Below, piece after piece: positions 25,050-34,851 of a stretch of DNA of 64,000 bases; position 1 is the first letter of the stretch, and each line of letters begins with the position of its first letter. The DNA is from Aedoeadaptatus acetigenes (lineage in GTDB: Bacteria; Bacillota; Clostridia; Tissierellales; Peptoniphilaceae). The translations under genes were made by a program, and so were the position numbers. The DNA is taken from NCBI RefSeq assembly GCF_025566985.1, contig NZ_JAOQJD010000009.1, positions 1-64,000 on the forward strand, written 5' to 3'. Under the pieces are notes generated by a model. That model worked only from the letters and a program-made list of their open reading frames with translations, was not told the origin of the DNA and ran no database searches.

Positions 25050-28000
25050 CTAGCGCCGTGTGATAATGACATCCTCGTCAAAGCTTCCATACCAAGATCC
25101 TTCCGTAATCACAGTATGTGACGGTAATTCCACACTTTTCAATCTCTTATTTAACTGAAAGGCACCATCCCCAATCTTTGCTACAGAATCGGGAATTCGA
25201 ACAAGGTGTAAGTCATTATTATAAAATGCAGTTTCACCAATCTCAGTTACCGTGTTCGGTATGGTTAATTCACTTAATTTATTGGTACTGAATGCACCTC
25301 TCTCAATAACTTCGAGATTGCTCGGCAATCTTAGTTCCACAAGACCATTCCTCCAAAATGCACTGTCCCCAATTCGAGTGACTGAATTCGATATCTCCAG
25401 ACGAATCATGGCCTCGTTACGGGCAAAGGCTCTCTCCCCAATCGTTACGATTGATCTGGGAATATACAACTCTGTCAGATCATTCGATTCGAATGCGCTG
25501 GTACCAATCGTGAGCTCTTTCCCTTCCGTTTCCGCATCGTAGTCAGGCAGTGTTAACTTCGTTATTCCGCTCTGATAGAATGCATCCGACTCAATTCTTT
25601 CGACGGAATCAGGGATGATCAGTTCTCCTATTTTCGTGTCAGAGTAATCATCTCCCTTAAAGGTGTATTTTCCAATTACCGTCATCTTATTTGAAATTTT
25701 CACCTTTCTTAACGGGTTATAACTGAAGGCGCCATCTCCCACTCTTTCAACGGAATCAGGAAGAATCGCCCTAGATAGTTTATTTCGTCGGAACGCACCG
25801 TCTTCAATCTCAATAACCGATTCGGGGATACTGACCCTTATCAATTGATTAAATGCAAAGGCATCATCTCCAATGGTATGCAGACCATTGGGCAATCCAA
25901 TCGATTGCAACTTATTCTGCATAAATGCACCCTTTTGTATTTCTTCAACTGTCTCAGGTATGCTCACAGACGTCAATACCGGCCTTTCCGTATGCGACGG
26001 CCTAAAAGCATAATCGCCGATAACTCTAACCTCTACACCTGCTATTTGACTCGGGATGTTCACCCTGGTCTTTTCGCCTATATATTCAACGATGGTTCCC
26101 GTTGAACGATCAAATCTGAAATCGCCTACAGTGACCACGTCCGGCTCTTTAGGCTCGTCCGGATTCGGTGCGGGCGGATTCGGCGGTTTAGGTTCGCCCG
26201 GATCAGGTGCGGGAGGATTCGGCGGATTCGGCGGCGTGGGTTCCTCTTCTTGTTTGTCTTGAATTTTTTGAATGATACTTTCCAGGCTTTCAATCCATGT
26301 GTTAACCTTCTTATTTGATGCTGCCGCCTTTTCATCGTTTGACCAATCCCCATAGTTGTTTCCTATGGCATACACGCGGGACTGCGTTTCTATTTCTTTT
26401 AAAGCATCCTTATCCGTCTGATCAATCTTTTGGTATGCGGCCGTCCGTCTCAGCGCCTTTGCTTGCTCTAACAGCCGAACAAGTTCATTTAGCTTTGAAG
26501 TTAACTGATTATATAATCCCTGTACTTGATCCAGAGAAACGTCCAGCTTTTTCATGGTCGCTTGGTATTTGCTCGGCGTTCTGTTTGCCTTGTTTTTTGC
26601 GTAAAGCACTGTGTCTTTTGCTCTGGTTTTTAACGTGTCGATTTGCTTGATCGACGGAGACTTTTGTGTCTGTTTAAAATCCGCTCTCTCTTCAATCGCC
26701 TCGATTTTAGCCAAGTACTCTTCTATCGCCTTGATCTTCTTGTCCAGTTGTTCTGCCTTATCGGCCGTTAACGCCGTTTCTCTTTTTAGCTCATAGATTT
26801 GTTCTTCCAACAATGTGTGATGACCCTGATAAAGTCCTGCAAGATCGAAATCCGCATACATGTAAACCCAAGCCCCGTGGCTTACCATTCCATACATATC
26901 AAGATCATTCAATTTTTCATTTCCATTTTGGTAGCTTTGTTTTATATCGATGTGTCCACGATAGATGGCTTTATGGCGTAAGCCTCCATCAAGCCATACC
27001 GGACGTGTGCCTAGCAATAATAGGGAGAATTCCGCACCGAGATCAGCGTTTGTTTCAAGTTGACCCTCTAATCTTTTGTGCTTCTTTTCCTCTAAATCCT
27101 TTTTTGTAATCGCGATCATTTTAAATCGCTTGCCGACATCTCGATTGCTTATATGCACATCTTTTTCTTGTTGAATCTGTTGAATTAGATAAACGGTCTC
27201 GTTCTCAAACTTTTTATCGAAAACATTGACATTTACAGATGAACTGTCCGTTAACTGACTTTCGCTAATCAGTTCCACTTCTAATTCTCCGTAAACATTG
27301 ATATAAACTGCTGCCAATAATGCCAGCATATCGCTAACTTCGCCAATAGAACCTTTTTGAGATTGCTCAATTGCCACCGGCCCTCCGGGGTACAAGGGAA
27401 TTTTGGCATAACCTAAAAAGTATTTATCCTTAGAAAAATTATTCGTTTGTTTTAATTTTTTCGTTATAAAGTCATTTGATTTTTCTTGACCCAAACTTCT
27501 GAGAAAGCGCGTAAAATTAACCTTTTCTTTGAACTTTAGATCCAACTTCATGTCCATTTGTTGCCGTTCTGCCAAACCGGCATGAAGCAATTTTAGTCCT
27601 TCCCTCGAATGCTGAATTTTTACATCGGCAAGTGTTTGCGCCAAATAGTTATAAAAAATCTCCCCATTTAAAGTCGATTGGGCTGAGTCTCCGTCCATCG
27701 AATTGTTGATATTTGTGCCGGCGGCTACATTCAGCGCCACCTCGGAATAAGCCTCATGGCTGACGTCTTTTCCCATCACCCAATTGAATGCTTTTTGTGC
27801 CCATTCCCAGTATTCCTTTGGCAATTCTTTTAATTTTACCGAATTGGCCATTCCACCATGGATCGATCCCCAGTAGCTAACTTTGGTGTCATTCAGTTTT
27901 TTCTCGTGTTCAAAACCTTTTCCTTTTAATTGCAGTTTTCCACCGCGTAGAGAGTTAACATCAATAGTTTCTTTTCCCTTAGGAGACGGCGGCAATTGGA

Positions 28001-29651
28001 TGAAATCTTCTGCGTTACTCTTTTCCACGAGTTTTGCTGTTTTTTGACCTTCCGCATCCATTAACTTATCAGCGGGGCTACCCACTAGCTGATTGCTTGC
28101 AAAGTCAACATGTGCCAAGGCCTCCTGAATACCTTCTTGATCAATAAAAAGCTCAATCTCCCCGGCATTGGTATTGGAAGTAGCGCTAATGTTTAGCGCT
28201 TTATCCGCTAACAACTCGTCAAACTTGGCGTCCGTCACCGCATAAAATACTTTGTCAGCTTGGATCGGATCATTGTATTTATTGTCATTTTTAACATCCT
28301 GATGCGCGATAGTATTTTTATCCGCAATCTTAAATGACTGTTTCACGCCAAAATCTACCATGACAATTGGGTGGGCGTCTGTTTTTAAAGATTCCTGAAT
28401 CTTCTTAAAAACATCCGATGTCCGGTTGACACCCAAGTAATATTTTCCTTTCGTTTTAGAAAATATCATCTGAATATCTTTCGGTTGATTGCTTCCTTTC
28501 TCTTTTGGCACAACGACCAAGCTGTCTTTTACCGTAATTGTTTTCGACTCTTTTTCTAAGAAGAAGGTTTTCCGAACAAGTTCATTGCGGTCTGTAAGGG
28601 CATAAACATCGACTTTGTTTGAACCGATGGCGTAATCCTTAAGATTCAACGTAAAGTTCTTCCCGTTTACCGTTACATCGACCTCTTTCGCCTCTTTTTT
28701 TGACGGATCGATGATTCTTGCTCGAACTGACTTGAGTTCGTCTCCGGAAATTAACTTCCCTTTTGCCTGAACGGCATCTTCTTGCGTCTTTAAACTGTAT
28801 GAAGTGTCAAGATTTTCAATAACGATCTGCGACTCATTCAGCTTTTTACCAATGTCTTTTAAGCTGTCGGATTCTTTTTCTCGTTTAATCTCTTCTTCAA
28901 TTTTTTGTTCAGGTGAGCCCGGCTTTTTCCCCGGATTCGGTTGAGGATTTGGAGTATTTCTCCCATTGGATTCATCACCCGGAGGAATTATTACATTAGG
29001 CACAAATTCGGGAACCTTCGATGTGCCCTCTCCGTAACGACTCAAAGCATTGTAAAGTGCCACAAAAGCATCTTGTCTTGTTGCTGGGGCATTTGGAAGT
29101 ATGCTTTTGTTAATTCCACTATTATCTCCAATGATTTTTAACTCTATCGCCCATCGAATCCAATCAAAGGGCCACTGTGCCTTGGCAACATCTTCGGATT
29201 TTAGATCTTCCTTCGTTAAAGCAACCAACATCTTCAATACTTCAGCATTGGATATGTTCTTTTCAGGCTTAAATGTTTTGTCCGGATACCCATTCACCAT
29301 GGTGACATCATTCTTCGCATTCTTATTTTTAGCTGCAAATTGAATAACACCTTTTGCCCAATGGTTTTCGATATCACTGAAGAGAGCAGGGTCTTGCTCC
29401 ATTAGCTTAGCTGCATCTTTTTTTCCTAAGCTATAAACGATGATCTTAGTAATTTCACTCCGCTTAATCGGGCGCTCCAAGGCCAAATCGCCATTGCCAT
29501 AGCCCTCAATAATGCCTTCATGTTTCAAATAGTTAATTTTTTCCTGATTGCTTTTCTTCTCACTATCCGAAGGGAAAGCTAAGGCCAGCGCATTGCTTGA
29601 CGAGACTGCAAGCATGAGAAAAGCTAAAAACAATGACAGTATTTTCTTCAT
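25050..29651 (-). CDS. Large SLH-anchored surface protein with BspA-type leucine-rich repeats
   Basis: 1533 residues. Signal peptide 1-24 or so; three SLH modules at about residues 34-210 (HEGIIEGYGNGDLALERPI, FSDIENHWAKGVIQFAA, then the third); an Asn/Pro linker about 215-245; a large middle region without a family I recognise (250-940); coiled-coil segments about 945-1130; a Pro-rich repeat (PPNPPAPDPGEP and variants) about 1133-1165; and 14-15 LRR_5/BspA repeats from about 1170 to the end (SIPESVIEIEDGAFRRNKL pattern). No LPXTG motif, so anchoring is by SLH. BspA repeats commonly bind host matrix or other bacteria. AAGGAG before ATG. AT-richer than neighbours, suggesting transfer or fast evolution. 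Confidence 0.9.
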   Translation of the reverse strand: MKKILSLFLAFLMLAVSSSNALALAFPSDSEKKSNQEKINYLKHEGIIEGYGNGDLALERPIKRSEITKIIVYSLGKKDAAKLMEQDPALFSDIENHWAKGVIQFAAKNKNAKNDVTMVNGYPDKTFKPEKNISNAEVLKMLVALTKEDLKSEDVAKAQWPFDWIRWAIELKIIGDNSGINKSILPNAPATRQDAFVALYNALSRYGEGTSKVPEFVPNVIIPPGDESNGRNTPNPQPNPGKKPGSPEQKIEEEIKREKESDSLKDIGKKLNESQIVIENLDTSYSLKTQEDAVQAKGKLISGDELKSVRARIIDPSKKEAKEVDVTVNGKNFTLNLKDYAIGSNKVDVYALTDRNELVRKTFFLEKESKTITVKDSLVVVPKEKGSNQPKDIQMIFSKTKGKYYLGVNRTSDVFKKIQESLKTDAHPIVMVDFGVKQSFKIADKNTIAHQDVKNDNKYNDPIQADKVFYAVTDAKFDELLADKALNISATSNTNAGEIELFIDQEGIQEALAHVDFASNQLVGSPADKLMDAEGQKTAKLVEKSNAEDFIQLPPSPKGKETIDVNSLRGGKLQLKGKGFEHEKKLNDTKVSYWGSIHGGMANSVKLKELPKEYWEWAQKAFNWVMGKDVSHEAYSEVALNVAAGTNINNSMDGDSAQSTLNGEIFYNYLAQTLADVKIQHSREGLKLLHAGLAERQQMDMKLDLKFKEKVNFTRFLRSLGQEKSNDFITKKLKQTNNFSKDKYFLGYAKIPLYPGGPVAIEQSQKGSIGEVSDMLALLAAVYINVYGELEVELISESQLTDSSSVNVNVFDKKFENETVYLIQQIQQEKDVHISNRDVGKRFKMIAITKKDLEEKKHKRLEGQLETNADLGAEFSLLLLGTRPVWLDGGLRHKAIYRGHIDIKQSYQNGNEKLNDLDMYGMVSHGAWVYMYADFDLAGLYQGHHTLLEEQIYELKRETALTADKAEQLDKKIKAIEEYLAKIEAIEERADFKQTQKSPSIKQIDTLKTRAKDTVLYAKNKANRTPSKYQATMKKLDVSLDQVQGLYNQLTSKLNELVRLLEQAKALRRTAAYQKIDQTDKDALKEIETQSRVYAIGNNYGDWSNDEKAAASNKKVNTWIESLESIIQKIQDKQEEEPTPPNPPNPPAPDPGEPKPPNPPAPNPDEPKEPDVVTVGDFRFDRSTGTIVEYIGEKTRVNIPSQIAGVEVRVIGDYAFRPSHTERPVLTSVSIPETVEEIQKGAFMQNKLQSIGLPNGLHTIGDDAFAFNQLIRVSIPESVIEIEDGAFRRNKLSRAILPDSVERVGDGAFSYNPLRKVKISNKMTVIGKYTFKGDDYSDTKIGELIIPDSVERIESDAFYQSGITKLTLPDYDAETEGKELTIGTSAFESNDLTELYIPRSIVTIGERAFARNEAMIRLEISNSVTRIGDSAFWRNGLVELRLPSNLEVIERGAFSTNKLSELTIPNTVTEIGETAFYNNDLHLVRIPDSVAKIGDGAFQLNKRLKSVELPSHTVITEGSWYGSFDEDVIITRR

Positions 29652-29764
29652 TTCATACTCCTTTCTGAAATTCGATAATGAAAATACCCGCGCTCTTTTA
29701 ATAGCCTCATTAACTTTTTAGTTGATTGAAGCATAAAGAACACTTTTTAATCCTTCTTCAGCTT

Positions 29765-29791
29765 AGCATAGCACATTACCCCCCCCGTCAA
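29765..29791 (-). promoter_or_regulatory. Promoter of the SLH-LRR gene containing a G8 tract
   Basis: Minus strand: TTGACG (29786-29791), a 15-base spacer beginning with seven of the eight G (tract 29779-29786), then TATGCT (29765-29770). The 15-base spacer is below the 17-base optimum; tract length would set promoter strength. Confidence 0.55.
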
Positions 29792-29851
29792 TATTTTAAC
29801 GTAAAATAGCAATCTTCTTTTTTCTCGTCTTTTTATTCTTACGATCGCAAG

Positions 29852-29878
29852 AAAAAAGACCTTGCCGAAACAAGGTCT
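29852..29878 (-). terminator. htrA terminator
   Basis: Minus strand AGACCTTG-TTTCGG-CAAGGTCT followed by T6. Confidence 0.9.
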
Positions 29879-29883
29879 CTCCC

Positions 29884-31092
29884 TTAATTGTTTAAGCCCG
29901 GAATCAGGCGGCGCAGGCCTTCTTCTTGGCCCACCGCGGGGACTTGGTAGTCCGTGAAGGTGAGCTTCAGGTTTTCTTTCTTGCCGTTTCTCGACACGAC
30001 GACATCCACGGTATCGCCAGCCTTGTACTTGTAGAGCTCGCGCCTCAGTTGGCTCATGCTTTGGATTTCCGTATCGCCCATTTTCAGAATAATGTCGTTG
30101 ACCTTCAGGCCCGATGCGGCGGCCGGGGATTCGGCTTCCACCCCGCCGACGATGACGCCCTTGCCGCCGGTGCCTAAATCGTAGCCGCTACGCTCGACGG
30201 CGCTCACGGTGTAGCCGCTCATCCCGAGGGCCACAGATTTAAAGTCGCCGGTTTTCATGACCTGTTCCACAATGGGTTTCGCCGTGTTAATGGGAATGGA
30301 AAAGCCCAGGCCTTCCGCCGAAGAAATCTTCACGGTGTTAATGCCGATGACTTGGCCTTCGCTGTTTAAAAGGGGCCCGCCGGAGTTGCCGGCGTTAATG
30401 GAGGCGTCGGTTTGGATCAGGCCGTCCATGTAATTACCCTGTACTTCGCCGATGTTTCGGTTCAGGCCGGAGATGACCCCACTGGTGACGGAGCGCTGAA
30501 AGTCGAGGCCCAGGGGATTGCCGATGGCCACGGCGGTCTCGCCGATGTTGATGCTGTCGCTGTCGCCCATGGGAAGGGGCGTGAGGCCTTTCTTTTCGAT
30601 CTTCACGAGGCCCAAATCCATGGTCTCGTCGGACCACACGACTTTGCCCTCGGCTTCCGATTGGTCGTTTAAAAGCACCTTGACCTTGTTGCCCTTGGCG
30701 CCGACCACGTGGGCGTTTGAGAGGATAAAGCCGTCTTCCGAAAGAATAAAGCCGCTGCCGCTCCCCTGCACGGCCATGGGACCCATGAGGGTGTTTTTCG
30801 TCGTGGAGGTGGTGATCCCCACCACGGAGGGCATGGCGTATTGTGCCACGCTTTCCACGACGCCGGCTTCGTGCTTTCTCGTCTTGTCCGCCGGTGGCTC
30901 AACTTGCGGCTTCAGCCCTTCCGACACGGCGGGCTTCGGCATGTATTTGTAGGTGACGACGCTTCCCACTGCGCCGCCGATCAAAGAAAAGATCAGGGCC
31001 CAGAGGATGAGAAAGCCGCCTCGCTTCTTTTTTCTTCCGTAATGATAGCTTGTGGGGCGGTTTTCGCCGCCGAAGTCTCTGTTTGGTTCCAT
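29884..31092 (-). CDS. htrA: HtrA/DegP-type serine protease, membrane-anchored
   Basis: 402 residues from ATG 31092, which has GAAAGGA upstream; an upstream start at 31155 lacks a site. A short basic cytoplasmic tail leads into one transmembrane helix (about residues 26-48). The trypsin-like domain has His in SNAHVVG, Asp in ETMDLGLVKI and Ser in GNSGGPLL. One PDZ domain (about 295-390) follows. It degrades misfolded envelope and secreted proteins. Gene is divergent from the nitroreductase and next to the large surface protein, a plausible client. Confidence 0.94.
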   Translation of the reverse strand: MEPNRDFGGENRPTSYHYGRKKKRGGFLILWALIFSLIGGAVGSVVTYKYMPKPAVSEGLKPQVEPPADKTRKHEAGVVESVAQYAMPSVVGITTSTTKNTLMGPMAVQGSGSGFILSEDGFILSNAHVVGAKGNKVKVLLNDQSEAEGKVVWSDETMDLGLVKIEKKGLTPLPMGDSDSINIGETAVAIGNPLGLDFQRSVTSGVISGLNRNIGEVQGNYMDGLIQTDASINAGNSGGPLLNSEGQVIGINTVKISSAEGLGFSIPINTAKPIVEQVMKTGDFKSVALGMSGYTVSAVERSGYDLGTGGKGVIVGGVEAESPAAASGLKVNDIILKMGDTEIQSMSQLRRELYKYKAGDTVDVVVSRNGKKENLKLTFTDYQVPAVGQEEGLRRLIPGLNN

Positions 31093-31261
31093 GGGATTCC
31101 TTTCTATTTTTATCTGTTCCGTTTCACTTCGTTTATTTACTATGACTATACCCATCGAAATTGAACTTCTTGTGAAACCTTTACAAAGATATTTATTGGG
31201 TATAAGTAAAAAAGATACGAAACGATTCCCGCGAGCTTTTCGCGACTAAAGGAGGTTATTT

Positions 31262-31786
31262 ATGGATTTTAAACAAATGGTAAAGAAAAGACGCTCCATG
31301 CGCAAGTACAAACAAGATCAAAAAATGGACGACGAGGCCTTATTGGAACTGTTCACCTACGCGTCCATGGGCCCGAGTAAATCCAACGCCCACCCGGTGG
31401 AATTTCTCGTGGTGGAAGATCCCGAAAAGAAGAAGGCTCTGGCCGAATTAAAGCGCTTCGGCACGAAGTATTTGGCCGATGCGCCGCAAATTATCGTGGT
31501 CATGGGCAACGACACCTCGGAGCCCACCTGGATCGAAGAAGCCACCATTACCTCGGCTTATTTGGGCCTCTTGCTCCACGCCGAAGGCTACGCATCCAGC
31601 TGGATCAATATTCGCGAACAAACCAATTCGGCAGGGGAAAGCTCCGAAGAAATCGTGAAAAAGCTCTTTAATATTCCCGAAAACTACGGCATTTTGTGTC
31701 TGATCCCCTTCGGCATCCCCGACGAATGGATCCAAAGCAGAAAATACTTCGACATTTCCTCCAAGGTACACAAAGATACCTTCTAA
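31262..31786 (+). CDS. Nitroreductase family protein
   Basis: 174 residues, AAAGGAGG before ATG. FMN-binding nitroreductase fold: the RRSMRKYKQD segment at residues 9-18 contacts FMN phosphate, PSKSNAHPVEFLVVE around 36-50, and a C-terminal GILCLIPFGIPDE loop. Short members of this family are NAD(P)H-dependent flavin reductases with varied substrates; the natural substrate is unknown. It is monocistronic. Confidence 0.85.
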   Translation: MDFKQMVKKRRSMRKYKQDQKMDDEALLELFTYASMGPSKSNAHPVEFLVVEDPEKKKALAELKRFGTKYLADAPQIIVVMGNDTSEPTWIEEATITSAYLGLLLHAEGYASSWINIREQTNSAGESSEEIVKKLFNIPENYGILCLIPFGIPDEWIQSRKYFDISSKVHKDTF

Positions 31787-31790
31787 ATAG

Positions 31791-31830
31791 AAAAGCGGCC
31801 ACGAAGCCTTTCGCTTCCGGCCGCTGTTTT
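31791..31830. terminator. Bidirectional terminator between nitroreductase and xpt
   Basis: AGCGGCC and GGCCGCT enclose an inner GAAGC/GCTTC stem; TTTT follows on both strands. Confidence 0.8.
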
Positions 31831-32416
31831 AATGCCCTTCTTTAAAAGTAATCCGTTGATTTTCCGAATCGATGGCCTCGATGCGCACGATGGAATACAC
31901 GTCGAGCCCCGCCTCTTCCAGGCGCCCGCGGCCCGGCTGAAAGGATTTTTCCACGCAAATACCCACGCCGGCCACCTTGGCCCCGGCCTGTCTCACGATG
32001 TCCACCAGGCCCAAGGACGCTTCCCCGTTGGCGAGAAAGTCGTCGATAATCAAGACGGAATCATCCGCTGTCAAATAGGCCTTGTTCACCATGACTTTGG
32101 AGGTGATTTTTTTCGTGTAGGAATACACGTCGGTGGTATAGGCATCTTCCGCTTTTAATGTAGCGGGACGCGCCTTTTTGGCGAAGAGCATGGGCACGTC
32201 GAAATGGGCCGCCACCATAATGGCCGGCGCAATGCCCGAGGCCTCCACGGTGAGCACCTTCGTCACCTTTCGGTCCTTGAAATAGTCGTAAAATTCCGCC
32301 TCGATCTCCTTCATCACCTTGGGATCGATTTGATGATTGAGAAAAGAATCGATCTTCAACACATTTCCCGGGTAGATGACCCCGTCCGCTTCGATTCGCT
32401 TTTGTAAATAACCCAT
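31829..32416 (-). CDS. xpt: Xanthine phosphoribosyltransferase
   Basis: 195 residues from ATG 32416 with GAGGAGG upstream; family length is 190-195. It salvages xanthine (to XMP). PRPP loop VLIIDDFLANGEAS is the Xpt variant of the phosphoribosyltransferase motif, and the N-terminal FLNHQIDP segment is typical. No purine riboswitch fits in the 65 bases before it, unlike in Bacillus. It lies directly after pdxR on the same strand and may be cotranscribed. Confidence 0.94.
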   Translation of the reverse strand: MGYLQKRIEADGVIYPGNVLKIDSFLNHQIDPKVMKEIEAEFYDYFKDRKVTKVLTVEASGIAPAIMVAAHFDVPMLFAKKARPATLKAEDAYTTDVYSYTKKITSKVMVNKAYLTADDSVLIIDDFLANGEASLGLVDIVRQAGAKVAGVGICVEKSFQPGRGRLEEAGLDVYSIVRIEAIDSENQRITFKEGH

Positions 32417-32481
32417 GGTTCCTCCTCGCTGGTATTTATTAAACAGTGTAACACAAGCACGTCCTTCCTCCACGAAAAAAA

Positions 32482-33861
32482 TCAGCTTGCGACGGAAAAA
32501 TTTTTGATGAGGGATTTCAACTCGGCCAGGCCTTCTTTTAATTGATCCACACTCATGTTGCCGTAGCCCACGATGAGGCGGGGATAGCCTTCCTGTGCTT
32601 GCCCTTGGGAGAAATCCGAGAGCCCCTTCATGTGAACGCGGTGTTTTTTTAAATAGGCCAAGAGATCCGCCTCGCTCCTGTTCACCTTGCAGGTCAGAAT
32701 AAAGTGCATGCCGGCCCGCTTATCGTCCACGGAAAAGAGATCGTCGCCTAAAAAGGCCTCCGCGGCGATTTTTCTCCGCTCGTCGTAAATTTTCCGCTGG
32801 CGATTGAGCCGGCGCTCGAAATGGCCTTCTCTCATGTACCGGGCCAGAGCCAGCTGCACGAGATTGGGAATGGGGCAGTTCATCCCCGGACTTAAGTGGC
32901 GATAACGGGCCATAAGGGGCCTCGGCAGCACCATAAAGGAGATGCGCAAAGTGGGCGAGAGGGATTTTGAAAAGTTGGACATATAGATCACCCGGTCCAC
33001 ACCGTCCAGGCTCTTTAGGGCGGGAATGGGCCGGCCGTAATACTTGTATTCGCTGTCGTAATCGTCTTCGATGATGTAGCTTCCCGTGGCCTTTACGTGA
33101 TTTAAAAGCTTGATGCGCCGGTCCACCCGAAGAATGCTCCCCGTGGGAAACTGATGGGAGGGGGTCACGAGATAAATGCTCCTTTCACCTGTAAGGGCGT
33201 CGGGATCCACGCCGGCCTCGTCCACGGCCATGAAATCGTAGGGAACGCGGTTTTGCTCGAAGATTTTCTTCAGGCCAATGTAGCCCGGATTTTCCAGGCG
33301 AAAGGGCGCATCTTTCGGCAAGAGGGCAAAGAGAATCAAAAGCAGATACTCCATGCCCGCGCTTAAAAGAATGTCTTCCGCCGAAACGTCCACGCCCCGG
33401 GAGGCCTTGAGGTAATCGGCCACGGCGCCCCTGAGCTCCGCGAGCCCTTCTTTTTCCCTGCGGTTTAAAGGCTCCTTTTGCTCCGCCGCCCACTGAAGGC
33501 ATTTTTTGAAATGATTGTCCGGAAAGCGGTAGTCGGCATTTTTATTTAAATCGAAATCGTAATCGTAGGCCGGCGCTTCGCGGGCGGGCGCCGCCGGCGC
33601 CGAGGCGATTTTCTTGTGGAGATTTTCGATCTCCGCCACGAAATAGCCCACCCGCTCCTTGGCGATGAGGTAGCCCTCGTCCACCAATTGATCGTAGGCG
33701 GCGGTGACCGTGTTCACGGACAGGCCCAAGTGCCGCGCCAGGTCCCGCTTCGAGGGAAGCTTCTCCCCTTCCCTCATGGCGCCTGTGGCCACGGCGTCTT
33801 TAATGTGTTCGTACAGGGCCTCGTAGAGGGGTTCGTCCCCGTTAAAGTGCATGGTAAACAA
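32482..33861 (-). CDS. pdxR: MocR/PdxR-type regulator (GntR DNA-binding plus aminotransferase-like domain)
   Basis: 459 residues, TTG start at 33861 favoured by GGAGGG 6 bases before it; an ATG three codons downstream is too far from any site. Winged helix residues 10-75 (SKRDLARHLGLSVNTVTAAYDQL), then a fold-type I aminotransferase domain with the PLP Lys in MSNFSKSLSP and the IIEDDYDSEY motif. PdxR activates PLP synthesis genes and senses PLP. Divergent from pdxS with about 100 bases between starts, so control of pdxS is a fair inference. Confidence 0.88.
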   Translation of the reverse strand: MFTMHFNGDEPLYEALYEHIKDAVATGAMREGEKLPSKRDLARHLGLSVNTVTAAYDQLVDEGYLIAKERVGYFVAEIENLHKKIASAPAAPAREAPAYDYDFDLNKNADYRFPDNHFKKCLQWAAEQKEPLNRREKEGLAELRGAVADYLKASRGVDVSAEDILLSAGMEYLLLILFALLPKDAPFRLENPGYIGLKKIFEQNRVPYDFMAVDEAGVDPDALTGERSIYLVTPSHQFPTGSILRVDRRIKLLNHVKATGSYIIEDDYDSEYKYYGRPIPALKSLDGVDRVIYMSNFSKSLSPTLRISFMVLPRPLMARYRHLSPGMNCPIPNLVQLALARYMREGHFERRLNRQRKIYDERRKIAAEAFLGDDLFSVDDKRAGMHFILTCKVNRSEADLLAYLKKHRVHMKGLSDFSQGQAQEGYPRLIVGYGNMSVDQLKEGLAELKSLIKNFSVAS

Positions 33862-33960
33862 TCTGGTCCCTCCAAATTTTATTTATTTGATCCTTTTGAT
33901 GATACCAAATCTAGCCTACAATGTCACTGTAAAGATTACATAAATCACAAGGAGGATGAC

Positions 33961-34818
33961 ATGAACGAAGCATTTATTAAACTCACCGATTCCCTGAAAG
34001 GCGGCGTCATCATGGACGTCACCAGCCCCGAACAAGCGAAGATCGCAGAAAGTGCCGGCGCCGTGGCCGTCATGGCTCTGGAGCGGATTCCCGCAGACAT
34101 TCGCGCCGCCGGCGGCGTGAGCCGCATGAGCGATCCCAAAATGATCAAAGAAATTCAAAAGACGGTGAAGATCCCCGTCATGGCCAAAGTGCGCATCGGC
34201 CACTTTGTGGAAGCATCCGTGCTTCAAGCCATCGGCATCGACTACATCGACGAATCGGAAGTCCTCACTCCGGCGGACACCACCTTCCACATCGAAAAGA
34301 AGAAATTCGACACGCCCTTCGTCTGTGGCGCGCGGAATCTCTCCGAAGCCCTTCGCCGCATCGAAGAAGGGGCGGCCATGATCCGCACCAAGGGCGAAGC
34401 CGGTACCGGCGACGTGTCCCAAGCCGTGGATCACATGCGCTCCATTATGGGCGAAATCGCCTATGTGAAAAGCGCCAAATCCGATGAGCTCTACGCCCTG
34501 GCCAAGGAAATGGGCGTGAGCTACGATCTTTTGGTTTACGTTCACGAAAACGGCAAGCTCCCCGTGGCCAACTTCTCCGCCGGCGGCGTCGCCACCCCCG
34601 CCGATGCCGCCCTTATGCGCCGCCTCGGTGCCGAAGGCGTCTTCGTGGGAAGCGGGATCTTTAAGTCCAATAACCCCGAAAAGCGCGCCAAGGCCATCGT
34701 AAAGGCCGTGGAAAACTACATGGACGACAGCGTCATCGCCGAAGTGAGCGAAGACATCGGCGAGGCCATGGTGGGCATCAATCCCGACGAAATCGAAACC
34801 ATTATGGCGGAACGATAA
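33961..34818 (+). CDS. pdxS: Pyridoxal 5'-phosphate synthase subunit PdxS
   Basis: 285 residues; ATG 33961 has AAGGAGG 5-6 bases upstream, and the frame open before it is a chance extension. Asp19, Lys76 (VMAKVRIGH) and Lys144 (RTKGEAGTG) match the two catalytic lysines and Asp of known PdxS. It builds PLP from ribose 5-phosphate, glyceraldehyde 3-phosphate and ammonia, the latter normally from PdxT. No pdxT follows; a terminator does. Confidence 0.96.
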   Translation: MNEAFIKLTDSLKGGVIMDVTSPEQAKIAESAGAVAVMALERIPADIRAAGGVSRMSDPKMIKEIQKTVKIPVMAKVRIGHFVEASVLQAIGIDYIDESEVLTPADTTFHIEKKKFDTPFVCGARNLSEALRRIEEGAAMIRTKGEAGTGDVSQAVDHMRSIMGEIAYVKSAKSDELYALAKEMGVSYDLLVYVHENGKLPVANFSAGGVATPADAALMRRLGAEGVFVGSGIFKSNNPEKRAKAIVKAVENYMDDSVIAEVSEDIGEAMVGINPDEIETIMAER

Positions 34819-34851
34819 ACGACACAGTCTCTCTCTCAACATCAATACATG

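Noticed and set aside
25050..26000. Regular repeats resembling a CRISPR array
   Set aside because: The period is about 69 bases in an open frame and encodes leucine-rich repeats; no constant direct repeat with unique spacers.
32417..32481. Purine riboswitch before xpt
   Set aside because: Only 65 bases separate it from pdxR and no aptamer core is present.
33616..33960. N-terminal extension of PdxS
   Set aside because: The open frame continues upstream by chance antisense to pdxR; AAGGAGG fixes the start at 33961.
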